A stretch of 33,228 bases of DNA from Candidatus Magasanikbacteria bacterium RIFCSPHIGHO2_02_FULL_48_18 (GCA_001784285.1 MFQC01000005.1:1-33228), one strand, 5' to 3'; counted from the stretch's first letter, positions 1 to 6,998 are shown. Notes: a model not told the origin generated them from the letters alone. Numbers and translations are program-made.

Positions 1-294
<294 letters not shown>

Positions 295-366
295 ACACAG
301 AGTTGTGCTTGAAATTAACAATTGACTTTGGAATTTTGAATGTACAATTTTACTTTGAAAAAAGAA

Positions 367-507
367 ACTGAGTATAGAATCTAGGTGGTTTTTGCGGTGG
401 GGGTACACCTGTTCCCATCCCGAACACAGCAGTTAAGCCCACCAGCGCCGATGGTAGTCGCAAGGCAAGAGTAGGTCGCCGCCTAGATTCTGTACTCAGT
501 TTTTTTG
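367..507 (+). terminator. rRNA operon terminator formed by an extended 5S stem
   Basis: The 5S helix I continues outward into a 19-pair stem, 367-385 with 482-500 (ACTGAGTA...TACTCAGT), with one G-U pair. It is followed at once by a run of T (500-506). The outer part probably serves as both processing stem and intrinsic terminator. That dual role is inferred from the pairing and T run. Confidence 0.65.
377..491 (+). rRNA. rrf: 5S rRNA
   Basis: 5S rRNA of the large ribosomal subunit. The conserved core CCCATCCCGAACACAG is near 415-430, followed by the GTTAAGCCC and GATGGTAGT segments. Helix I is formed by AGAATCTAGG at the 5' end and CCTAGATTCT at the 3' end. The ends are set from that helix and are approximate. 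It lies directly downstream of 23S rRNA in the usual 23S-5S order. Confidence 0.93.
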
Positions 508-529
508 TACAAAAAAATTTCATATGGAG

Positions 530-1339
530 TTATATGGATAGAATAATCCCGACAGGGCAGTGGTCTGATCCTGTTATGTTTGGGAGAATAAACGCGTCCT
601 TTACATTTTTTTTAAATTGTTGAGATATGAGAAAATAGTCAATTCGCCAGCCGACATTTCTGGCTCGTGCATTAGCCCAGTGGGTCCACCATGTATAGTG
701 TCCCGCTTCATTCGGATGAAGATGCCGGAAGATGTCAATAAATCCGGCTGTAATGATATGATCAAAGCCTTCTCGTTCTTCATCGGTGAATCCATGTTTT
801 CCGACATTATCTTTCGGCCGCGCAAGATCAATGTCTTCGTGCGCAACATTGAGATCTCCGCAAAAAATAACCGGTTTGATTTTTTCTAGTTGCCGCACAT
901 ATGCGAGGAAAAGCGGGTCCCACTGTTTGTGTCGAAAGGTGAGGCGCGAAAGATCATCTTTGGCGTTTGGCGTATACACGGTAACGACAAAAAATTTTTC
1001 ATATTCGGCGGTGATAATGCGCCCTTCGTCCGCCGCATTCCTCCCTTGCTTGTCAACACATATATATGTTTTTAATAACTCTTTCGGAAATCCGTTTCGA
1101 ACGGTCAGCGGAATTGTTTTGGTAAATATGGCAGTGCCCGAATATCCTTTTTTTCCTGCCGAAAACCAGTATTCTTCGTATTGGGGCAAATCAATTTCTG
1201 TTTGGTGCCGTTCGGCTTTGGTTTCTTGCAAGCATAATATATCCGGATTGTATTCGGATACAAAATCAAGAAATCCTTTTTTGAGCGCCGAACGGATGCC
1301 GTTGACGTTCCACGAAATAAGTGTTATTTTTTTTGGCAT
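530..1339 (-). CDS. xthA: Exodeoxyribonuclease III (AP endonuclease)
   Basis: Endonuclease/exonuclease/phosphatase-fold enzyme that cuts at abasic sites and degrades 3' ends in base excision repair. Visible motifs are WNVNGIR (catalytic Asn11), LQETK (metal-binding Glu39), VYTPNA, CGDLNVAH (Asp/Asn catalytic pair) and the terminal GSDHCPVG with the catalytic His. The ATG at 1339 gives 269 residues, the usual length of E. coli-type ExoIII. An in-frame TTG six codons upstream would add residues with no family counterpart. There is no SD; the start is preceded by TGT, as in seven other genes here. It faces the rRNA operon tail to tail. A candidate promoter is TTGACA (complement of 1389-1394) with a weak -10 near 1367-1372. 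Confidence 0.95.
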   Translation of the reverse strand: MPKKITLISWNVNGIRSALKKGFLDFVSEYNPDILCLQETKAERHQTEIDLPQYEEYWFSAGKKGYSGTAIFTKTIPLTVRNGFPKELLKTYICVDKQGRNAADEGRIITAEYEKFFVVTVYTPNAKDDLSRLTFRHKQWDPLFLAYVRQLEKIKPVIFCGDLNVAHEDIDLARPKDNVGKHGFTDEEREGFDHIITAGFIDIFRHLHPNEAGHYTWWTHWANARARNVGWRIDYFLISQQFKKNVKDAFILPNITGSDHCPVGIILSI

Positions 1340-1454
1340 ACATTTTTGGCTGAGCAAACTCAGATACCAGTATCATGGTACCTGAACTTGTCAAGAAAAT
1401 GAAGTCTGCCGTTTTTTATCTTGTCCCTGGGGATAGTTTGTGATATAGTCCTGC

Positions 1455-1482
1455 TTGACAAAATGAGATTATCGCATACAAT
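1455..1482 (+). promoter_or_regulatory. Sigma70-type promoter for the fbp-fba-gap operon
   Basis: TTGACA (1455-1460), a 16-bp spacer, then TACAAT (1477-1482). Transcription should start near 1489, giving a leader of about 18 nt before the ATG at 1507. No SD is visible in that leader. Confidence 0.8.
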
Positions 1483-1506
1483 AGACCCCACAAATTATTT
1501 TATCCT

Positions 1507-1788
1507 ATGACCGAGGAACTCTTTGAAGAAAGCAAACACGCTCTTCTCTCTCATATCCAAAATATTTTTGAGGAAATGGAGGAGGACATGGTCGTGTCTC
1601 ATCAAGAAAAGTTTGCGCTTTTGGAAGACATGTTCGATCAAGCGACCGACATTGACGAACTCAAGGTTGCCTTTGAGCAATGGTATACCGAACACGCCGA
1701 TGATCTTAATTTGGAAACAGATTCCGACGAATTGTGGCTCCAAGCGATGATTTCGGTTGAAGACGATGAAGATGAAGAAGAATGGTAA
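1507..1788 (+). CDS. Small acidic protein of unknown function
   Basis: A 93-residue, strongly acidic protein that I do not recognise. It appears largely helical, with an amphipathic Glu/Asp-rich N-terminal half and an acidic tail, DDEDEEEW. There are no cysteines, membrane segments or signal peptide. It is the first gene after a near-consensus promoter and ends 8 nt before fbp, so it is almost certainly co-transcribed with the gluconeogenic genes. It could be a small regulatory partner of these enzymes, but only the context suggests that. The reading frame is supported by its position under the promoter and its tight spacing. Confidence 0.75.
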   Translation: MTEELFEESKHALLSHIQNIFEEMEEDMVVSHQEKFALLEDMFDQATDIDELKVAFEQWYTEHADDLNLETDSDELWLQAMISVEDDEDEEEW

Positions 1789-1796
1789 TTTGTGTT

Positions 1797-2786
1797 ATGT
1801 CGACCCCATCTCTCACACTCACACAATATCTTCTCACGCTTTTGGCGGCGCATCCTGAACAGGAGGCGCTTGCGCGCATCATGAACGACCTTGCTCTTAT
1901 TGGAAAACAAATTTCCACGAAAACCAATAAAGCAGGCCTGGTTGATGTGCTTGGCGGAACGGATAGCCGCAATATCCATGGTGAACACGTGCAAAAGCTG
2001 GATGTGTTCGCCAACGAATTGTGCAAATCGATTTTCAAACGCAACCCGCATATTGCGGCAATGGCGAGTGAAGAAGAGGAAATGGTTGTCAACATGGAAG
2101 AGGGGCCTTCTGTCGGAGAGTATATTATTGCGTTTGATCCTCTCGATGGGAGCAGTAATATCGATGTCAATGTGAGCATCGGCACGATTTTTTCCGTACA
2201 CAAAAAAAGAGAGGACGTCTCCTCTTCGGATGAGCGGCAGTTTTTTCAAAAAGGGAGCGCGCAGGTATTGGCAGGATATATATTATACGGGTCAAGCACG
2301 GTGCTTATTTTTTCGTTTGGAAACGGGGTGCACGAATGCACGCTCGATCATGAGCTCGGTGAATGGTATGTGTCAAATGAGCAAATTCAGATTCCAAAAC
2401 AGTGCACATATTATAGCGTCAATGAAACATATACGCCGATAACCAGCGCAAAAGACCGGGCATTTTTACAGTATGTGAAAGAAGAAAAAAAATGCGATGC
2501 GCGCCATATCGGTTCACTGGTTGCCGATGTCCATCGCAACCTTATCAAAGGAGGTGTTCATATGTCGTTTGGACGAGATAAAGAAGGGGCCGGTATGTAC
2601 AAAGCAAAATTGAGGCTCAATTATGAATTGAAGCCTTTGGCATTTGTTCTCAAAAACGCCGGCGGCTCTGCGACCAATGGATATGAGGATATTTTGGACA
2701 TTCTTCCGTCCCAACTGCATGAACGGCAACCGGTTGTGATGGGGAATTCCGATATGGTGGCGTATTATAATACGCTTTCCGTTTAA
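1797..2786 (+). CDS. fbp: Fructose-1,6-bisphosphatase, class I
   Basis: Hydrolyses fructose-1,6-bisphosphate to fructose-6-phosphate, the committed step of gluconeogenesis, in the cytosol. Class I hallmarks are visible: HGEHVQKLDVFAN near residue 61, the acidic cluster SEEEE at 91-95, the metal-binding signature FDPLDGSSNID at 113-123 (Asp114, Asp117), LVADVHRNL, and the C-terminal LRLNYELKPLAFV. Its 329 residues match the usual 330 or so. The ATG at 1797 is chosen over one at 1782 that would overlap the upstream gene. The neighbours are aldolase and GAPDH, giving a compact triose-phosphate to fructose-6-phosphate module. Fructose-6-phosphate is also the substrate of GlmS encoded at 11650. 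Confidence 0.95.
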   Translation: MSTPSLTLTQYLLTLLAAHPEQEALARIMNDLALIGKQISTKTNKAGLVDVLGGTDSRNIHGEHVQKLDVFANELCKSIFKRNPHIAAMASEEEEMVVNMEEGPSVGEYIIAFDPLDGSSNIDVNVSIGTIFSVHKKREDVSSSDERQFFQKGSAQVLAGYILYGSSTVLIFSFGNGVHECTLDHELGEWYVSNEQIQIPKQCTYYSVNETYTPITSAKDRAFLQYVKEEKKCDARHIGSLVADVHRNLIKGGVHMSFGRDKEGAGMYKAKLRLNYELKPLAFVLKNAGGSATNGYEDILDILPSQLHERQPVVMGNSDMVAYYNTLSV

Positions 2787-2805
2787 GTCTTAATGATACA
2801 CCTGT

Positions 2806-3822
2806 ATGGATGATTCACTCACGCGCATTGCACAGATGCTGGTGGCGCCTCACAAAGGCATTTTGGCGGCGGATGAAAGCACGGGCACCATAAAAAAACG
2901 TTTTGATTCGATTGGCGTCGCATCCACCGAGGAGACACGACAGGCATATCGGCAACTCCTATTTCAGGCGCCAGGAATGGAACAGTATGTGAGCGGTGTG
3001 ATTCTCTATGACGAAACCATCCGTGAGACAACGGACGCGGGCGTTCCTTTCCCAAAATTTTTGAGCGAGAAGGGAGTCTTCCCGGGCATTAAAGTGGATA
3101 TGGGAGCGAAGCCGTTGGCGCTGTTTCCAGGTGAGACCGTGACGGAAGGATTGGACGGACTGCGGGAACGTCTTCAGGAGTACAAGGCATTGGGCGCTGT
3201 ATTTGCAAAATGGCGCGCAGTTATTGCGATTGATGATCAAAAACATATTCCCACGGATTTTTGCATTGAAGCAAATGCCCATGCGCTTGCCCGATATGCC
3301 GCCCTCTGTCAAGAAGCGGGTCTTGTTCCGATTGTGGAACCCGAAGTCTTGATGGATGGAACGCATTCAATTGACGTGTGTTTTGAGGTAACAAAAAAAA
3401 CACTGCAACGCGTGTTCGTTCAGCTGAACGCGCATCGCGTTCAATTGGGCGGTATGTTGCTCAAGCCAAACATGGTGATCTCCGCAAAAAATGCGGCAAT
3501 TCAAGTCGGCGCGGAAGAAATCGCTCAAAAGACGCTTGCCTGCTTTCGAGAAACTGTTCCGGCCGAGATTCCCGGTATTGTCTTTTTGTCCGGCGGTCAA
3601 AGTGAACGGCAGGCGTGTGAAACGCTCTCTGAAATCAATAAACAGAAGGGCGGCGCGCCATGGGAGCTCAGTTTTTCCTATGGCCGCGCGCTTCAGGCGT
3701 CTGCCCTGGTAGCATGGGGAGGAAAATCAGAAAATATTTCTGCCGCGCAGGAGGCGTTTTTGGCGCAGGCTTGCGCGGTTGGTGCCGCGCGTGAAGGGGC
3801 GTATGTCGCGATCGGCTCGTAA
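2806..3822 (+). CDS. fba: Fructose-bisphosphate aldolase, class I (eukaryotic-type)
   Basis: Schiff-base aldolase interconverting fructose-1,6-bisphosphate with glyceraldehyde-3-phosphate and dihydroxyacetone phosphate. Motifs: GILAADESTGTIKKRF at 18-33, AKWRAV with Lys135 (equivalent to Lys146 of muscle aldolase), VEPEVL at 177-182, and LLKPNMV with the Schiff-base Lys220. GGQSE supplies phosphate binding. It has 338 residues, slightly shorter than animal enzymes, and lacks their C-terminal tyrosine. There is no SD; the start is preceded by TGT. It sits 19 nt after fbp and 9 nt before gap. Class I aldolase is metal independent. Confidence 0.95.
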   Translation: MDDSLTRIAQMLVAPHKGILAADESTGTIKKRFDSIGVASTEETRQAYRQLLFQAPGMEQYVSGVILYDETIRETTDAGVPFPKFLSEKGVFPGIKVDMGAKPLALFPGETVTEGLDGLRERLQEYKALGAVFAKWRAVIAIDDQKHIPTDFCIEANAHALARYAALCQEAGLVPIVEPEVLMDGTHSIDVCFEVTKKTLQRVFVQLNAHRVQLGGMLLKPNMVISAKNAAIQVGAEEIAQKTLACFRETVPAEIPGIVFLSGGQSERQACETLSEINKQKGGAPWELSFSYGRALQASALVAWGGKSENISAAQEAFLAQACAVGAAREGAYVAIGS

Positions 3823-3831
3823 TCTTTTTGT

Positions 3832-4851
3832 ATGAAAAAAATACGTATTGGTATTAATGGCTTTGGCCGCATTGGTCGTATTTTGACGCGCGTCGCGTGG
3901 AATAATCCTGCGCTTGAGATTGCCGCGATCAACAGCCGATCGGACGCGGATATTTATGCGCATTTACTGAAATATGATTCTATTTACGGCAGATGGGGAC
4001 ACGAAGTGGATTGTGATGGCAACGACGCGCTCGTGATCGATGGAACGCGCGTGCCGCTTCTTCATAATGGAGATATTACGAACGCACCGTGGAAGGGTCG
4101 CGACGTCGACGTGGTCATAGAATCAACCGGCGTGTTTCGCGATCGGGCATCGTCCGAGGCGCATATTCGTGGTGGGGCAAAATATGTTGTTGTGAGCGCT
4201 CCTGCCAAAGAAGAAGACAAAACCATGATTTATGGCATTAATCATGAAGAATTTGATCCGGAAAAACATAAAATTATTTCGGCCGCTTCGTGCACCACCA
4301 CCTGTCTTGCGCCCATCGTAAAAGTGTTGCATACCGCGTATGGCATCAAGCACGGCACGGTGATTACGACCCATGCCTATACCAATGATCAACATTTAGT
4401 GGATCATCCTCACAAAGATAAAAGTTTTCGCCGTTCCCGCGCGTCCGCGATTTCCATTATTCCGACCTCAACCGGCGCGGCAAAAGCTATCGGCAAAGTG
4501 ATTCCGGAATTGAATGGAAAATTGGATGGCAACGCCCTTCGCGTTCCCGTGCCGGTATCGTCCATTGTTTCGTTTGTCGCTGAAGTAAGCCGCCCGGTGA
4601 CGCGCGACGAAGTAAACGCGGAGTTTCACCGAGCGGCAAAAGAAGATTTTCCCGGCAATTTGGCCGTGAGTGATATTGGCCTTGTCTCTGCCGACTACAT
4701 TGGCGATCCTCATGGGTCAACCATTGATACGCTATCGACGCTCGTCACAAACGACACCCAGGTCTTTATCCAGGCGTGGTATGATAATGAGTGGGGGTAT
4801 GTGACGCAGATGGCGAAATTGGTGGAGTACATGGGAGAGAAGATTCAGTAA
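3832..4851 (+). CDS. gap: Glyceraldehyde-3-phosphate dehydrogenase, type I
   Basis: Tetrameric oxidoreductase interconverting glyceraldehyde-3-phosphate and 1,3-bisphosphoglycerate. The N-terminal Rossmann motif is INGFGRIGR. The catalytic cysteine is Cys154 in SAASCTTTCLAP and the catalytic histidine is His181 in TTHAYTNDQ. WYDNEWGY marks the C-terminal part. Its 339 residues are typical. The usual cofactor-selecting Asp after AIN (AINDL in NAD enzymes) is replaced: residues 33-37 read INSRS. Loss of that Asp with an adjacent Arg resembles NADP-preferring GapB-type enzymes, so an anabolic, NADPH-using role is inferred. The 3' end overlaps the convergent methyltransferase gene by 86 bp. Confidence 0.96.
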   Translation: MKKIRIGINGFGRIGRILTRVAWNNPALEIAAINSRSDADIYAHLLKYDSIYGRWGHEVDCDGNDALVIDGTRVPLLHNGDITNAPWKGRDVDVVIESTGVFRDRASSEAHIRGGAKYVVVSAPAKEEDKTMIYGINHEEFDPEKHKIISAASCTTTCLAPIVKVLHTAYGIKHGTVITTHAYTNDQHLVDHPHKDKSFRRSRASAISIIPTSTGAAKAIGKVIPELNGKLDGNALRVPVPVSSIVSFVAEVSRPVTRDEVNAEFHRAAKEDFPGNLAVSDIGLVSADYIGDPHGSTIDTLSTLVTNDTQVFIQAWYDNEWGYVTQMAKLVEYMGEKIQ

Positions 4852-5386
4852 GAGGAATAGTGTATATATGTATTCCGCCGGGCGTTGCCACACCGTCTTT
4901 CAAGAGCGGATGAAAGGTTCCTTCTTGATTGGGAATAGTGTTTGAAAGGACCACAATGGTTGCTCCTGGCTTTGCCTCTTTTTGTATTTTTTTCCACATT
5001 TTTTCTACCACAGACTGCACGAGAAAAAGATAGATAATATCTGCCTCGCCGATATTGGCCGTAAAAAAATTTTGTCGGTACACGCGCACGTTGGATTGTC
5101 GCATCCAAGCCTTGAATCTGGTATACCACACATGGAGAGGAGAAAGTTCGTAGCCGATCAGTTTTTTTGGATGAAATTGTTCCGCGGCAAAGAGAACATC
5201 TCCTTTTCCAGAACCCAGGTCATAGATAATAGTTTCTTTTGTTATAGCCATGTGCTCCATAAGTGAAACAAGGCGTTTTTTTGGCGTGGCAACGTAAGGA
5301 ACATGGGTAAAAAAATATAAAAAAATGAGATAAAAAAGATACGCGGGCGGGAGAAGAAACAGAGCGATAAGAAGAATGCGGGACAT
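4766..5386 (-). CDS. Membrane-anchored class I SAM methyltransferase, FAM173-like
   Basis: A hydrophobic N-terminal segment (about residues 3-28, ILLIALFLLPPAYLFYLIFL) anchors a Rossmann-fold methyltransferase. YVATPKKRLVSLM precedes the SAM-binding motif YDLGSGKGD. GYELSP follows, and EADIIYLFL occupies the motif IV region. This order resembles the FAM173 family, whose eukaryotic members are membrane-linked protein lysine methyltransferases (ANTKMT, ATPSCKMT). The substrate here is unknown. The ATG at 5386 is chosen because upstream codons encode no conserved sequence. The last 28 or so codons are antisense to the 3' end of gap and give a low-complexity Ser/Thr/Pro/His tail that may not be functional. 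Confidence 0.8.
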   Translation of the reverse strand: MSRILLIALFLLPPAYLFYLIFLYFFTHVPYVATPKKRLVSLMEHMAITKETIIYDLGSGKGDVLFAAEQFHPKKLIGYELSPLHVWYTRFKAWMRQSNVRVYRQNFFTANIGEADIIYLFLVQSVVEKMWKKIQKEAKPGATIVVLSNTIPNQEGTFHPLLKDGVATPGGIHIYTIPLTESSLPCTPPISPSASHTPTHYHTTPG

Positions 5387-5436
5387 ACTACCACTTTGTA
5401 TACCACAGAATGGAGCCGGTGTCATTGTGAAAAAAC

Positions 5437-5526
5437 AAAAAACCGTCCCTATCTCTCTGTATACACAGATCCTCCTCCCTGAACAGTGAAGTGAGTTCAC
5501 GGCTTAGGGGGGTGGGGGACGGTTTT
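5437..5526 (-). terminator. Branched terminator-like RNA structure at the end of the GC-rich cassette
   Basis: On the minus strand an 11-bp closing stem (5516-5526 with 5439-5449, AAAACCGTCCC/GGGACGGTTTT) ends in six T, so it can act as an intrinsic terminator. The 66-nt interior is itself structured. CCTCCTCCCT (5471-5480) pairs with AGGGGGGTGG (5506-5515), with GTGAA/TTCAC (5486-5490/5496-5500) at its tip. TCTGT/ACAGA (5456-5460/5465-5469) forms a second arm. The result is a three-way junction rather than a simple hairpin. It ends about 10 nt after the last gene of the cassette. Confidence 0.55.
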
Positions 5527-5536
5527 AAGGGTTTGT

Positions 5537-5947
5537 TCAATCCACGTCCGGGTAGGGGTCGGGGAGGGAGTCCAACCATCCGGAGAACAGGATGGCGATC
5601 GTAAAAAAGAACGACATGATCCCCCAGAGAATCAAGAGCACCCAGCCGGGCACGGTTGAATCTCTGAGGTACCAAATGAAGGGATAAAGAGGGGCGATGA
5701 TGAGAAAAATAATGATGAGGAGCCTTGGCCTCTCACGGCAAAGCCGGAGGGCCGAGTAGATGGGCCGCCACTCTCGCAACAGCCCGATGGCTGTGAGCAC
5801 CGTCGCCAGGGGGCCCAGCCAAAATCCCCAGTCGTCGGCTACGAGTCCCCCGAGTAAACCCAGGGGGGTGCCGACAAACGCGGCCATAATCAGGATGAAA
5901 AATCCCTGGACCACTCTTTTTTTCATTTTTCTCGAGTTCATCTTCAT
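5537..5947 (-). CDS. Small multi-pass membrane protein of unknown function (third gene of cassette)
   Basis: A 136-residue protein, not recognised. It has a basic N-terminus (KMNSRKMKKR) followed by about four hydrophobic segments near residues 13-34, 38-58, 74-92 and 100-121. It ends in a short acidic tail, DPYPDVD. The start at 5947 is supported by a strong SD (AAAGGAG) on the minus strand. Such SD sequences are absent from almost all other genes in the window. The coding sequence is visibly richer in G+C than its neighbours. It is last in a three-gene minus-strand operon. Foreign origin is inferred from composition and SD use. Confidence 0.8.
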   Translation of the reverse strand: MKMNSRKMKKRVVQGFFILIMAAFVGTPLGLLGGLVADDWGFWLGPLATVLTAIGLLREWRPIYSALRLCRERPRLLIIIFLIIAPLYPFIWYLRDSTVPGWVLLILWGIMSFFFTIAILFSGWLDSLPDPYPDVD

Positions 5948-6007
5948 CTTTTCTCCTTTGGGGCCGGCTCTCGTCGGGTGTTGACTTTGGTGTCCCCCCG
6001 GCCACCT

Positions 6008-6451
6008 TTACATGCGGTATCGTTTTTCTGGTTGAACCGCGCGTGCGATGCCGGCCATAAGAAGGAGTCCGGTCACCCCAACCCAGGTGGCGATCAGGCC
6101 ACTGCGCCAAGCCTCCCAGGGTGGTTGCCCGGCCCGGGAGAAGAACTCCTTGAACATCCAGCTGGCGATGATTCCGTTGAGAGCCAGGCGCTCCCAGGTC
6201 GTGATCGGGGCGCGAAAGAGCTGCCCCAGCTCCTGGCAGACTCCGGCGATGATGCCGGCCACAAAGATAATGGCGGCAACGACGGCCACGATTGCCGCTG
6301 GAATCAGGAACGCCATTTGTGCGAGCGAGACGGTTGTGTGTCCGGGTGGTATCGGCAGCCCGGTCCAAGACCAACCCCCGAGGAGAATGGCCTCCCGGAG
6401 GACGATGCCGACGAAAAAGGTCCAAAACATTTTTTTGACGAACGGAATCAT
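6008..6451 (-). CDS. Small multi-pass membrane protein of unknown function (second gene of cassette)
   Basis: A 147-residue protein, not recognised. The basic start MIPFVKKMFW is followed by hydrophobic segments near residues 8-25, 44-70 and 115-137, with a possible amphipathic helix around 75-95 (VCQELGQLFRAPITTWERL). The start at 6451 is set by the minus-strand SD GGAGGAG five bases upstream. A longer open frame runs further upstream but encodes no plausible conserved sequence and would overlap the first gene of the cassette. A perfect 13-bp hairpin lies immediately upstream of the SD. Confidence 0.8.
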   Translation of the reverse strand: MIPFVKKMFWTFFVGIVLREAILLGGWSWTGLPIPPGHTTVSLAQMAFLIPAAIVAVVAAIIFVAGIIAGVCQELGQLFRAPITTWERLALNGIIASWMFKEFFSRAGQPPWEAWRSGLIATWVGVTGLLLMAGIARAVQPEKRYRM

Positions 6452-6463
6452 TTTTCTCCTCCA

Positions 6464-6493
6464 CAGCCGGCCCGACAGCGGTCGGGCCGGCTG
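6464..6493 (-). promoter_or_regulatory. Intercistronic hairpin upstream of the second cassette gene
   Basis: CAGCCGGCCCGAC (6464-6476) and GTCGGGCCGGCTG (6481-6493) form a perfect 13-bp, very GC-rich stem with a 4-nt loop. On the mRNA it sits directly before the SD (about 6455-6461) of the 147-residue gene. No T run follows, so it is not a terminator. Roles in mRNA stability, processing or differential translation are possible but inferred. Confidence 0.6.
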
Positions 6494-6539
6494 GTGTTGG
6501 GTGCCATTGGTAATGTGGCGTTGGGCCACCCCTGGTACA

Positions 6540-6737
6540 CTATGGTCGTCGTCTGTATTTGTGCCAAAGGTAGCCCTCTCCCGTGGGCCAGGCCGACAGC
6601 AGAGCTGCACCGCCGACCTTTTGCAGGATGGTGAGTGGCGTTCCCCCCCATCCGCATCCCTCCAGCAACAACAAGAGTCCAACGAGTATAGTGATGTTCA
6701 CGGCTCCCACACAGAGAGCGAATGTCGGCGATTTCAT
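6540..6737 (-). CDS. Small membrane protein of unknown function (first gene of cassette)
   Basis: A 65-residue protein, not recognised. It has one clear hydrophobic stretch (about residues 8-26, CVGAVNITILVGLLLLLEG) followed by CGWGGTP and a basic C-terminus ending RRRP. The LLLLLEGC segment is only loosely lipobox-like. The start is supported by a minus-strand SD (AGAGGA, seven bases before ATG). It heads the three-gene operon, about 160 nt downstream of a consensus promoter, with a structured leader in between. An 88-nt spacer separates it from the next gene. Confidence 0.7.
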   Translation of the reverse strand: MKSPTFALCVGAVNITILVGLLLLLEGCGWGGTPLTILQKVGGAALLSAWPTGEGYLWHKYRRRP

Positions 6738-6770
6738 TTTTCCTCTTCTCCACTGTTTGTTTTGTCAGAC

Positions 6771-6831
6771 TGCCCGCGGTTTTGCGGGCACGGCTTTGAT
6801 TATTTTGTTTAAAATAAGCAAAATCGTGCCC
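6771..6831 (-). promoter_or_regulatory. Overlapping, mutually exclusive hairpins in the cassette leader
   Basis: Read on the minus strand, a long hairpin forms first. Its pairs are GGGCACG/CGTGCCC, TTTTG/CAAAG and TTATTTT/AAAATAA, with a 4-nt AAAC loop. That is about 19 pairs between 6831 and 6786 interrupted by two single mismatches. A second hairpin, TGCCCGC/GCGGGCA (6790-6771), reuses five bases of the first one's 3' arm, so only one can form. One pair of the first stem is G-U as minus-strand RNA but a mismatch on the plus strand, suggesting the minus-strand RNA is the selected molecule. A switching leader or attenuator is inferred. Confidence 0.5.
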
Positions 6832-6898
6832 ACTTTGGGTGTTTTTTGTCAAAGAGCAAAAGTCAAAGGATAATAGACAAATTTCCAATGAACAGCTT

Positions 6899-6926
6899 AC
6901 TATAGCACAAAAATGCGCTTTGTCAA
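6899..6926 (-). promoter_or_regulatory. Sigma70-type promoter for the GC-rich membrane cassette
   Basis: On the minus strand TTGACA (complement of 6921-6926) is followed by a 16-bp spacer and TATAGT (complement of 6899-6904). Transcription would start near 6892 and leave a leader of about 155 nt before the ATG at 6737. It is back to back with the promoter at 6990-7017. Confidence 0.75.
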
Positions 6927-6957
6927 GCATATTTTTGTTATTTTTGTGCATAAAAAT

Positions 6958-6998
6958 GTTCTGTTATCCACAGAACTGTCATAAAAAAATTGACAGTT
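6958..6998. promoter_or_regulatory. Two overlapping inverted repeats between divergent promoters (candidate operator)
   Basis: GTTCTGT-TATCC-ACAGAAC (6958-6976) and AACTGTCA-(9 nt)-TGACAGTT (6974-6998) are perfect inverted repeats that share three bases. The right arm of the second covers the -35 box TTGACA of the plus-strand promoter. The first includes TTATCCACA (6964-6972), identical to a consensus DnaA box. The position between two divergent promoters, one driving a TrmB-like regulator, suggests an operator. A T run after 6998 would also allow a plus-strand hairpin terminator. Confidence 0.5.

Noticed and set aside
786-1385. 199-codon plus-strand open frame opposite exonuclease III
   Set aside because: It is a shadow of a clearly conserved gene and has no recognisable product or start signal.
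5978-6812. Long plus-strand open frames (up to 254 codons) opposite the membrane cassette
   Set aside because: They are antisense to SD-led membrane genes in GC-rich DNA, where stops are rare. They start without any initiation signal and encode low-complexity Arg/Pro/Ser-rich sequence.
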